Shown here one piece after another: positions 31,259-37,514 of a stretch of DNA of 37,514 nt. Source of the DNA: Acidobacteriota bacterium (GTDB lineage Bacteria > Acidobacteriota > Vicinamibacteria > Vicinamibacterales > UBA2999). The DNA is taken from positions 1 through 37,514 of the forward strand of contig VFZN01000021.1 of NCBI GenBank assembly GCA_016871195.1, read 5' to 3'. Made by a program: the position numbers and the translations under genes. The stretch's first letter is position 1; every line of letters begins with the position of its first letter. Under the pieces are notes generated by a model. It did no database searches and was not told the DNA's origin. It saw only the letters and a program-made list of their open reading frames with translations.

Positions 31259-33139
31259 CTACTTGCCGACAGGCAGCGTAATCGACGAGGGCCGCGCAGC
31301 GCTGCGATACACGCGCTGCGTGGCTGTCACAAAGTCTTCCGGCCGCGCTTTCGGAATATCGACGAACGTCTGCGGGTTGCGGTCGGTCAGCGGGAACCAC
31401 GAACTCTGCACCTGCACCATCACGCGGTGCCCGCGCCGGAACGTGTGCGCCACATCGGGCAACTCGAACCGGATGCGATCGGGCTGATTCGGCACGAACG
31501 GTGTCGGCGTCTCGAAGCTCTTCCGGAACTTCCCGCGGAACGGCTCACCGCGCACCAACTGCTGGTAGCCGCCCATCCGCACGCGGTTCGCCGGCTCAGG
31601 CTGCGGCCCCTTCCACTCGGGCGTCGGATAGTCGGACGGAAACACGTCAATCACTTTCACCACGAAATCGGCATCTGTGCCGCTCGTCGACACATGCAGG
31701 TCGACGCCGATCGGGCCCAGCACCGTGAGGTCTTCGTCGAGCGGCGGCGTCTGATACACCAGCACGTCGGGGCGCGTCGCGGCAAACCGCTGGTCTTCCG
31801 TCATGTAATCGCGCTGCATGCCCATCTGGACGTGGCCCACATAGGGCACCGGCCGGTTGGGGTCGCTCACATACTGATCGTAGGCATCGGCCTCTTTCGG
31901 TGCCACGGCGGCCAGCGCTCCGGCGGCCCCGAAGTAGAGCGTCTGCGGTGCGCCCTGCGGGGGCCACACATCGAAGCGGCGCCACCGGTTCGTCCCCGTC
32001 TCGAACATCGTCGCTGCCGGCAACGCGGGCATGTCGGCATCGGTCAGGTGCTGCATGAAGAACGGATACTCGACATACTCGCGGTACCAGGCCGAGACCT
32101 CCTGCCCGAAGTCGAGGTTGCCCACCGTGCGTCCGTCGCCACGCGCCCAGCTGCCGTGCGTCCACGGCCCCATCACCAGGTGATTGCGCGTCTGCGGACT
32201 CTCGGTGCGGATGGTGCGATAGGTCTTGAGCGGCCCGGCGAGATCTTCCGCGTCAAACCAGCCTCCGACGGTCAGGACCGCTGGCACGATGCCCTTGAAG
32301 TGCTTCCAGATCGATCGCGCTTGCCAGAACGCATCGTACGAGGTGTGGTCGAGGTTGATGCGGTAGTAGGGATTCTCGGCCACGCCGTACTGCGCCGCGC
32401 CAGCCAGCAGCGGCCCCATCTTCAGATAGAACTCGTAGCCGTTCGGCGTGCCGTAGTCGAACGGTGCCGAGGGCATCGGGCGCGTCGGCACGGGTTGCAG
32501 GCGAAAGCTCGTATAGAAGCCGAAGTTGGCCGCAAGCATGAAGGCGCCGTTGTGGAATGAGTCGTCGCCGAGAAAATAATCGGTGACCGGTGCCTGCGGT
32601 GACACAGCCTTCAGCGCAGGGTGCGCGTCAAGCATTCCCGCCGACACATAGAAGCCGGGATACGAAATGCCCCACATGCCCACGCGTCCGTTGTTGCAGG
32701 GCACGTGCTTGACCAGCCAGTCAATCGTGTCCCAGGTATCCGTACTCTCGTCGATGGCCGTGCCCGTCTTGCGCGGATTGTGTGGACGCACTTCCACCCA
32801 CTGCCCTTCCGACAGATACCGGCCACGCACGTCCTGGTAAACCGCGATGATGCCGGCCTTGAGGAAATGGTCCGACGGGCCGACGTTCGTCCGGTAGTTG
32901 TCGATGCCGTACGGCGCCACCGAATATGGCGTCCGCTGCATGATGATGGGCCGTGGCGAACTGCACTCTTTCGGCACATAGACCGACGTGAACAGCTTCA
33001 CGCCGTCGCGCATCGGGATCATGTGCTCGTACTTGGTGTAGGCCTCACGCACCGGATTGGGCGGAGTGACAGCCGGGGCCTGCGCCGACAGTGACACCGC
33101 GCCGAGCGCGGCCGTGATGAAGGCAAGAAGCGTGCGCAT
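31259..33139 (-). CDS. Exported CocE/NonD family hydrolase (S15-type, alpha-amino acid ester hydrolase-like)
   Basis: This 626-residue serine hydrolase (start ATG at 33139) has a signal peptide (MRTLLAFITAALGAVSLSAQ). It carries the alpha/beta-hydrolase domain of the X-Pro dipeptidyl-peptidase S15/CocE group, with Ser in GISYPGF near residue 158, Asp in GGWFDAED near 295 and His in GPWTHGSW near 327. The C-terminal jelly-roll domain (about 415-626, ending VQSSWFPLTDRNPQTFVDI) is typical. Family members cleave acyl esters or amides of alpha-amino acids (AEH), cocaine-type esters or X-Pro peptides. The Trp-Phe-Asp and Asn-rich loops suggest AEH-like activity; the substrate is inferred. It lies 104 bases downstream of the fused spermidine-synthase-like gene on the same strand. 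Confidence 0.92.
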   Translation of the reverse strand: MRTLLAFITAALGAVSLSAQAPAVTPPNPVREAYTKYEHMIPMRDGVKLFTSVYVPKECSSPRPIIMQRTPYSVAPYGIDNYRTNVGPSDHFLKAGIIAVYQDVRGRYLSEGQWVEVRPHNPRKTGTAIDESTDTWDTIDWLVKHVPCNNGRVGMWGISYPGFYVSAGMLDAHPALKAVSPQAPVTDYFLGDDSFHNGAFMLAANFGFYTSFRLQPVPTRPMPSAPFDYGTPNGYEFYLKMGPLLAGAAQYGVAENPYYRINLDHTSYDAFWQARSIWKHFKGIVPAVLTVGGWFDAEDLAGPLKTYRTIRTESPQTRNHLVMGPWTHGSWARGDGRTVGNLDFGQEVSAWYREYVEYPFFMQHLTDADMPALPAATMFETGTNRWRRFDVWPPQGAPQTLYFGAAGALAAVAPKEADAYDQYVSDPNRPVPYVGHVQMGMQRDYMTEDQRFAATRPDVLVYQTPPLDEDLTVLGPIGVDLHVSTSGTDADFVVKVIDVFPSDYPTPEWKGPQPEPANRVRMGGYQQLVRGEPFRGKFRKSFETPTPFVPNQPDRIRFELPDVAHTFRRGHRVMVQVQSSWFPLTDRNPQTFVDIPKARPEDFVTATQRVYRSAARPSSITLPVGK

Positions 33140-33243
33140 GCGCACCAGTGTAGCGCGAACACGCGCGCCACATCCTCGGGTCGGGTATGGTCGTCTCTTC
33201 GAACGACAGGCCCGACGCTCACGGCGGCACACCGCCGCGCCGG

Positions 33244-35619
33244 TCAGCGCCGCTCGCTCAGCGTCGCGCCCGCCCCATCGACGACGAACTGACGCACATC
33301 GCCTCGGGGAATCTGATTGAAATCGACCTGACGATCGCGTGGCAGGCTCAGGAAGTACTCGGCCATGGGCCGATCGTCGGTCAACAGCGGCCCGTCGCCC
33401 AGATAGGCACGCAGTTGGTCGGGCCCCGCCACAAACGTCTTGAGGAGGGCATCGAAGGACTCGATGCCCGTGTCGGCCATCGCCTGCCGGCGGCCCGTGT
33501 AAAACGCGCGACCCTCGAAGTTCTCGCGCGACAGGCGCAGCGGCTGTTTCGAACCGATGAACAGATTGCCTTCGGCCCACGCGGTGGTGTGCGGAAACAC
33601 ACTGAGGAACGTGCGGCCAATCAGCTTGAACTCGGCCTCGGTGCCAGGAATCCACTGCATCACCAGCCCATCGTCCTTCAGGACGTTCCGCACCAGTTCG
33701 AAGTACTCGCGCGAGTAGATGTTCCCGGCGCCGGCAAAGACGGGCTGGATGACGTCCGCCGTCACCACATCGAACCGACCACGCGTCAGCAGGAGGAAGT
33801 TGCGACCATCGTCGACCCGAATCCTCACGTTCGGCCGCGTGGCGACGTCGTAGTTGATGCTCGAGAACCAGGGGGCCGCGTTGACGACACCCTCGGCCAG
33901 TTCGACGACGTCGACGTCGACCCCGTCGTGAATGCTGACGGCACCGGGCGTGGCGCCGCCGCCCATACCGATCACGAGGGCGCGTCGTGCATCGGGATGC
34001 ACCAGCATCGGCAGGTGACCAATGCGCCGGTGGATGAGCGTCGTCGGTCCGTCCGTGCCCGCCTGATGATTGCCGTTGATCGTCATCATGCGGATGCGCC
34101 GCTGCGGCGTGCCGAACTCGTGCACGCCCACCGTGGCCTCGGTGCCCTCTTCCTTCCAGACCGGATCCATTTGCGGATAGCGCTGCGCGATGAATTCGTC
34201 GTACGGATCGGGCATGGTCTGCGCTGCCACCCCGAAGACGGCCACGGCCGCTGCGGCCACCGCCATCCGCTGCCGCGAGTTCCAGCCGCTCACCACCACC
34301 AGTGCCAGGGCCGCCGCGAGCGTCACCGACGCGCTGGCGATGAGCGTCGTGCGGCTGCCGAGCCATGGCAACATCACAAAGCCCGCCAGCAGCGACCCGA
34401 CAATCGACCCGCCCACGTTGAGCGAGTAGAACACCCCGACCCGCGTCGCGGCCTGCGCGGAATCACCACCCACCGTCCAGAGCCGCAGCCCGATGGGAAA
34501 TGCCACGCCCATCACGATCGCTGCTGGAAGGATCGTCAGCAGGCTCGCCGCGAGCGGATGAATGAGGTAGGCCGGCATGATCGCCGACATCCAGCCGAGC
34601 GACTCGGTGGCCTGCGGCAGCCACTGCAAGGGCCGGAACGACGAGACCAGCAGCACCGACAGCAGCACTTCGAGCAGGGCCAGCACGCCGATCCACGAGA
34701 GGCGCCGTGCCAGCAGGGGCGCAATGGCATAGCTGCCGATGGCGATGCCCGCCAGCAGCGTTGCCAGCATCATGGCGAAGCTGTAGACCGTCGGGCGCAC
34801 GATCATCGTGATCACCCTGAACCACACCACTTCCATCGCCATGGAAATCGCGCCTGACAGCGCAAACACCCACAGGATGGTGCGCAGCGTCGACGATGAC
34901 AACGGCATCGGGTCGTCTGAGGCAGTCGCCTCGGATGTCCGTACGTCCGCCATGACCGTGCCGACCTGCTGGACGCGCGAGTTCAGGGCCAGCGCAGCCA
35001 GCGCCACCCCCAGATTGCACGCCGCGGCGACCCAGAAAGTGCGTCGCAGTCCCAGTTGGCTAATCAGTGCGAGCCCCGACACCACGGTGCCGATGATGGC
35101 ACCGGCGGCATTACTGCCGTAGAGAACACCGACCTGTGCGGCCAATGATCCGCGTTGGAAGATCGAGGCCTTGAGCACGAACGGCAGCGTGGCCCCCATC
35201 AGGGCGGTGGGCACGATCAGCACCACGACACCGATGCACAGCCGCGCGACGGTCAGCATGACCGGCGAGTGCGGCAGGTGCGGATAGATCGCCACATAGG
35301 CCTGCTGCAGCGCGGCGAGCATGACGGGCGTGGCGAGTGCCGTGACGGCGATGAGTGACTCGGCGGCGGCGAACCACTTGAGCGGCTGACGGATGCGGTC
35401 GGCCAGGCGTCCCGAGACGACACTGCCGACCGCCAGCCCGCCCATGAAGGTGGCCCACACTGCGCTGGCGGCGTAGACGGTCACGCCGAAGACCCAGCCC
35501 AGCATCCGCAGCCACAGCACCTGATAGATCAGGGCGCTGAGTCCGGAAAAGAAGAAGAGCACCGACAGCGCGAAGAGTGCGTTCCTGGAGGTGAAACGTG
35601 GATCCACGCGCGGGAGCAT
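33244..35619 (-). CDS. Fused membrane transporter-like/spermidine synthase-like protein
   Basis: This 791-residue protein starts at ATG 35619 (MLPRVDPRFTSRN). About a dozen hydrophobic segments (residues about 14-480) begin with LSVLFFFSGLSALIYQVLWLRML, the hallmark of the fused-MFS/spermidine synthase family. The C-terminal domain (about 500-770) has the Rossmann-type methyltransferase fold of spermidine synthases: VIGMGGGATPG near 548, VDVVELAEGV with the acidic residue, VDDGRNFLL, and DVVTADVIQP where the synthase has its catalytic D-x-x-D/S-x-D. Here the segment reads TADVIQP, lacking the second Asp of the polyamine site, so aminopropyl transfer is doubtful. The role is generally unknown. 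The start lies directly beside the IS30 end, without a clear ribosome binding site. Confidence 0.87.
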   Translation of the reverse strand: MLPRVDPRFTSRNALFALSVLFFFSGLSALIYQVLWLRMLGWVFGVTVYAASAVWATFMGGLAVGSVVSGRLADRIRQPLKWFAAAESLIAVTALATPVMLAALQQAYVAIYPHLPHSPVMLTVARLCIGVVVLIVPTALMGATLPFVLKASIFQRGSLAAQVGVLYGSNAAGAIIGTVVSGLALISQLGLRRTFWVAAACNLGVALAALALNSRVQQVGTVMADVRTSEATASDDPMPLSSSTLRTILWVFALSGAISMAMEVVWFRVITMIVRPTVYSFAMMLATLLAGIAIGSYAIAPLLARRLSWIGVLALLEVLLSVLLVSSFRPLQWLPQATESLGWMSAIMPAYLIHPLAASLLTILPAAIVMGVAFPIGLRLWTVGGDSAQAATRVGVFYSLNVGGSIVGSLLAGFVMLPWLGSRTTLIASASVTLAAALALVVVSGWNSRQRMAVAAAAVAVFGVAAQTMPDPYDEFIAQRYPQMDPVWKEEGTEATVGVHEFGTPQRRIRMMTINGNHQAGTDGPTTLIHRRIGHLPMLVHPDARRALVIGMGGGATPGAVSIHDGVDVDVVELAEGVVNAAPWFSSINYDVATRPNVRIRVDDGRNFLLLTRGRFDVVTADVIQPVFAGAGNIYSREYFELVRNVLKDDGLVMQWIPGTEAEFKLIGRTFLSVFPHTTAWAEGNLFIGSKQPLRLSRENFEGRAFYTGRRQAMADTGIESFDALLKTFVAGPDQLRAYLGDGPLLTDDRPMAEYFLSLPRDRQVDFNQIPRGDVRQFVVDGAGATLSERR

Positions 35620-35625
35620 ATCAAT

Positions 35626-35650
35626 GGTGGGTTCAACCGGTCGATGCAAC
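35626..35650. repeat. Terminal inverted repeat-like end of the IS30 element
   Basis: The 25 bases begin GGTGGGTTCAACCGGTC and end ATGCAAC. They resemble the end sequences of IS30 elements as I remember them (GGTGG-TTCAA... -TGCAA). The transposase TGA lies inside it (35633-35635). Confidence 0.5.
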
Positions 35651-36586
35651 GATGGCGTCCAGTCTATCAGCGGGGGTCTGGTAGCCAAGCGTCTTGCACG
35701 GCCGGCCATTGAGCTGTCGTGCGATGCCGTCGAGCTGCGTCTGACTCAGCAGGGCGAGGTCGGTGCCCTTCGGCAAGTACTGCCGCAGGAGGCCGTTGGT
35801 GTTCTCGTTGGAGCCGCGCTGCCACGGGCTCTGCGGATCGCAGAAGTACACCTGGACATCGGGCGCGATGGTGAAGGTCCGATGGGCGGCCAGCTCCAGC
35901 CCACGGTCCCGCGTGAGCGAGGCCATCACCCCACGCGGCAGCGCCTGGACGCGCCGCGCGAGGGCGTGCACGACCGTGGCGGTATCTTTGCCGCGCAGGC
36001 GGACGAGCAGCACGAAGCGGGACTGGCGCTCCACGAGCGTGGCGACATACGAACGGCGTGCGCCGGCCAGGAGATCGCCTTCCCAATGCCCCGGGACGGC
36101 GCGGTCCTCGACCGCCGCGGGGCGGTCGCGAATCGACACGGCATCGACGATCTGGCCGCGGCCCTGGCCGCGGATCGTGGCGTGGCGGGACCGACGCGTC
36201 GCCCGCGGACGCCGCAACTGTCGGAGCAGCGACCGCTTCAAGACGCCACGACTTTGCACAACCAGGCTGCGGTAGATCGTTTCATGGGAGACCTGCATCG
36301 TGGGATCGCCCGCGTAGGTTACCTTGAGCCAGCCGACGATTTGCTCCGGCGACCACTGGCTGGCGAGTTGGCGGGCGACGACCTGCCGCAACCTGGCGTG
36401 GGTGGCCAGCCGGCAGGGTTTGGGCCGACGGGCGGCGTGCCACGCAGCCGCATCCGCCGTCGTGGCGCGGTAGGCCGCGCCTCCGCCATAGTGACACGTG
36501 AGCACCTGCGCGAGGGCCGTGATGCGTTCGACGTCGATCGTGATCTGGCCGTTGGCGCTGTTGCCGGTGAGGCACGCCGGCGCCAT
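35633..36586 (-). CDS. IS30-family transposase
   Basis: The product has 317 residues. The DDE core is intact: Asp in GHWEGDLLAG near residue 170, Asp in LTRDRGLELAAH near 225, and Glu in RGSNENTNGLLRQYLPKG near 260; exactly 33 residues separate the second Asp from the Glu, as in IS30. Further family stretches are WSPEQIVGWLK, MQVSHETIYRSL and LNGRPCKTLGYQTPAD. The first about 30 residues do not look like the usual N-terminal helix-turn-helix (the segment that normally precedes GGxAxYRA), so the gene may be truncated or shifted at its 5' end. DNA binding by the product is doubtful. Confidence 0.85.
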   Translation of the reverse strand: MAPACLTGNSANGQITIDVERITALAQVLTCHYGGGAAYRATTADAAAWHAARRPKPCRLATHARLRQVVARQLASQWSPEQIVGWLKVTYAGDPTMQVSHETIYRSLVVQSRGVLKRSLLRQLRRPRATRRSRHATIRGQGRGQIVDAVSIRDRPAAVEDRAVPGHWEGDLLAGARRSYVATLVERQSRFVLLVRLRGKDTATVVHALARRVQALPRGVMASLTRDRGLELAAHRTFTIAPDVQVYFCDPQSPWQRGSNENTNGLLRQYLPKGTDLALLSQTQLDGIARQLNGRPCKTLGYQTPADRLDAIVASTG

Positions 36587-36675
36587 GCGGCAGAGTGTGC
36601 GTCGCTGGTCACTCAGGCGACGTAAACGCCGCCCGACCAGCCTGAAACGTACTGGGACGGATTACCAAATGGAAG

Positions 36676-36752
36676 TGGTGCGCCCTGCACGATTCGAACG
36701 TGCGACCTCCTGGTTCGTAGCCAGACGCTCTATCCAGCTGAGCTAAGGGCGC
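36676..36752 (-). tRNA. tRNA-Arg (anticodon ACG)
   Basis: The minus strand folds into a full cloverleaf: acceptor arms GCGCCCT/AGGGCGC, D-arm GCTC...GAGC, anticodon stem TCTGG/CCAGG with loop CTACGAA (anticodon ACG), T-arm GCACG-TTCGAAT-CGTGC, discriminator A and an encoded CCA (36678-36676). ACG is the inosine-modified anticodon for CGU/CGC/CGA. The IS30 element begins within about 100 bases of its 3' end. Confidence 0.97.
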
Positions 36753-36858
36753 GGGGGTAGGGTCTTCCGCGGTGAGGCCCCGTCACCCGTGCAGGTGAGG
36801 CGCATCGACGCGCTAACGTCTGGACAGAATACCGAAATGAGACGGGAAAGGCAACGAT

Positions 36859-37514
36859 TCAGCGCGGCGCCGGGCCCCGGTTGCCGGGGCCAGACGCGGG
36901 CGACTCGCCGAGGGAGACGGGCAGCACACCCTGGGCAGCACGCTCGCCCGCCAGCACCTCGACGGCGTGCTGCTCGGCGAGGTCCGAGAAGTCATAGGTC
37001 AGCAGCACGGTCGGCACCTCGCTCAGGGCCGAGGCCGTGTATGGATTGCCGAAGACCAGCGCCGCCACGGGCTGCGACCGTGCCCCCGAGGCGCGGGTCA
37101 GCTGCTGCACCAGCCGCAGCAGGCCCGGGGCGAGGTCCATGCGCCCGCTGCCGGACGAGGCCCGCACGAACACGCCCAGCACCACCGCATCGGCCTGCGA
37201 GGCCAGCGTCCGCACGAGGTCGAGTTCGGCCGCGGTCGAGCGATCAGAGAGTTCGACAGACTCGAGCCGGGGCCAGCGCGCGCGCAGCGCGGGAATCAGC
37301 GTGCGGGCCGGGGCGGCAATGCGCCAGCCCGAGGGATAGTCGAGCAGCGACAGATAGAGCACACGCCGCGTCGATGACGGTTGCCACGCGCTGCCACTGG
37401 TGTCTCCGCGCACCCGCGTAATCGCCCGCGCCGAAATGCGTTGCGCCACCTCGGCACCCGCCCGGCCGCCCACCTGATCGGCGACCGCGTCCATCGAGAC
37501 CATCCGCCCCCGAT
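36859..37514 (-). CDS. Glycoside hydrolase family 3 protein, C-terminal part (cut by window edge)
   Basis: The frame is open to the window edge, so the N-terminus lies outside. The segment RGRMVSMDAVADQVGG near the edge followed by AEVAQRISARAITRVRGD matches the link between the GH3 catalytic domain and the C-terminal alpha/beta domain of bacterial beta-N-acetylhexosaminidase/beta-glucosidase proteins. The C-terminal domain continues with RRVLYLSLLDYPSGWRIAAP and ADAVVLGVFVRASSGSG, and ends in ALVFGNPYTASALSEVPTVLLTYDFSDLAEQHAVEVLAGERAAQGVLPVSL, the well-conserved GH3 ending before a short Pro/Gly tail. The catalytic Asp and general acid are upstream and not visible. The likely role is cleavage of exo-beta-linked sugars, possibly cell-wall amino sugars. 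Confidence 0.85.
   Translation of the reverse strand, partial: RGRMVSMDAVADQVGGRAGAEVAQRISARAITRVRGDTSGSAWQPSSTRRVLYLSLLDYPSGWRIAAPARTLIPALRARWPRLESVELSDRSTAAELDLVRTLASQADAVVLGVFVRASSGSGRMDLAPGLLRLVQQLTRASGARSQPVAALVFGNPYTASALSEVPTVLLTYDFSDLAEQHAVEVLAGERAAQGVLPVSLGESPASGPGNRGPAPR

Larger units (their letters stand above)
35626..36600 (-). mobile_element. IS30-family insertion sequence, right end not identified
   Basis: The left boundary is set by a sequence like the IS30-family terminal repeat (GGTGGGTTCAACCGGTCGAT, starting 35626), which overlaps the transposase stop as in related elements. The matching repeat with opposite orientation was not found between the transposase start and the tRNA gene (36587-36675), so the right end given here is only approximate. 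The element lies between a tRNA-Arg and the fused spermidine-synthase-like gene. Confidence 0.6.

Noticed and set aside
33140-34366. A 1035-residue frame fusing CocE hydrolase with sequence upstream
   Set aside because: The N-terminal 400 residues are a shifted reading of the membrane/spermidine-synthase gene; the signal peptide at 33139 marks the real start.
31427-34857. Long plus-strand frames opposite CocE and the membrane protein gene
   Set aside because: Composition rich in R, H and P without domains; they are antisense readings of high-GC genes.
35620-35709. Longer start (35709) of the fused spermidine-synthase-like protein
   Set aside because: The extra residues are translated from the IS30 end in another frame; the family N-terminus begins shortly after 35619.
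36753-37421. Plus-strand frames opposite the GH3 gene
   Set aside because: They are antisense to a clear GH3 C-terminal domain and show no domain or start signal.

Overview
The window is high-GC DNA (roughly two thirds G+C by eye) from a free-living bacterium. Several traits suggest an Acidobacteriota member, perhaps of the Vicinamibacteria type: exported amidohydrolase and CocE hydrolase genes, a fused membrane/spermidine-synthase-like protein, a Tad locus with a PKD lipoprotein, and frequent GTG starts. This placement is an inference from gene style; there is no rRNA or other phylogenetic marker here.

Left part (1-3.5 kb): a Lon-like AAA protease with an intact Ser-Lys dyad, preceded by about 660 bases of gene-free DNA that holds two dyad symmetries. 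A small ribbon-helix-helix antitoxin-like gene follows with no visible toxin partner.

Middle-left (3.5-17.7 kb): a block of small-molecule catabolism genes in several divergent units. It holds an orphan molybdopterin subunit of the xanthine dehydrogenase family, an exported metal-dependent amidohydrolase and a malate/lactate-type dehydrogenase. A tightly packed six-gene plus-strand operon follows: class I aminotransferase, VOC protein, AstE/aspartoacylase-like zinc hydrolase, PuuE-type deacetylase/allantoinase, AllA-like ureidoglycolate lyase and Gfo/Idh oxidoreductase. Next come a minus-strand pair (DUF819-type membrane protein and SDR) and an amidase preceded by a tiny Tat-signal gene in the same frame. 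The gene content points to breakdown of a nitrogen-rich ureide, amide or N-acyl compound, but it matches no canonical pathway I can name.

Middle-right (17.7-30.9 kb): a nearly complete Tad/Flp (type IVb) pilus locus. The minus-strand operon runs in transcription order flp-like pilin, tadE-like, cpaB, tadG-like, tadZ/cpaE, cpaF/tadA, tadB, tadC, tadD-like, with overlaps or gaps of 10 bases or less. The secretin gene (cpaC/rcpA) and a lipoprotein with five PKD domains lie on the opposite strand and converge on it. No prepilin peptidase (TadV/CpaA) is present in the window.

Right part (30.9-37.5 kb): a small secreted protein, an exported CocE/NonD (S15-type) hydrolase, a fused membrane/spermidine-synthase-like protein whose start lies only 6 bases from an IS30-family insertion sequence, that IS (which appears degraded at its other end), a tRNA-Arg(ACG), and the C-terminal part of a glycoside hydrolase family 3 protein cut by the window edge.
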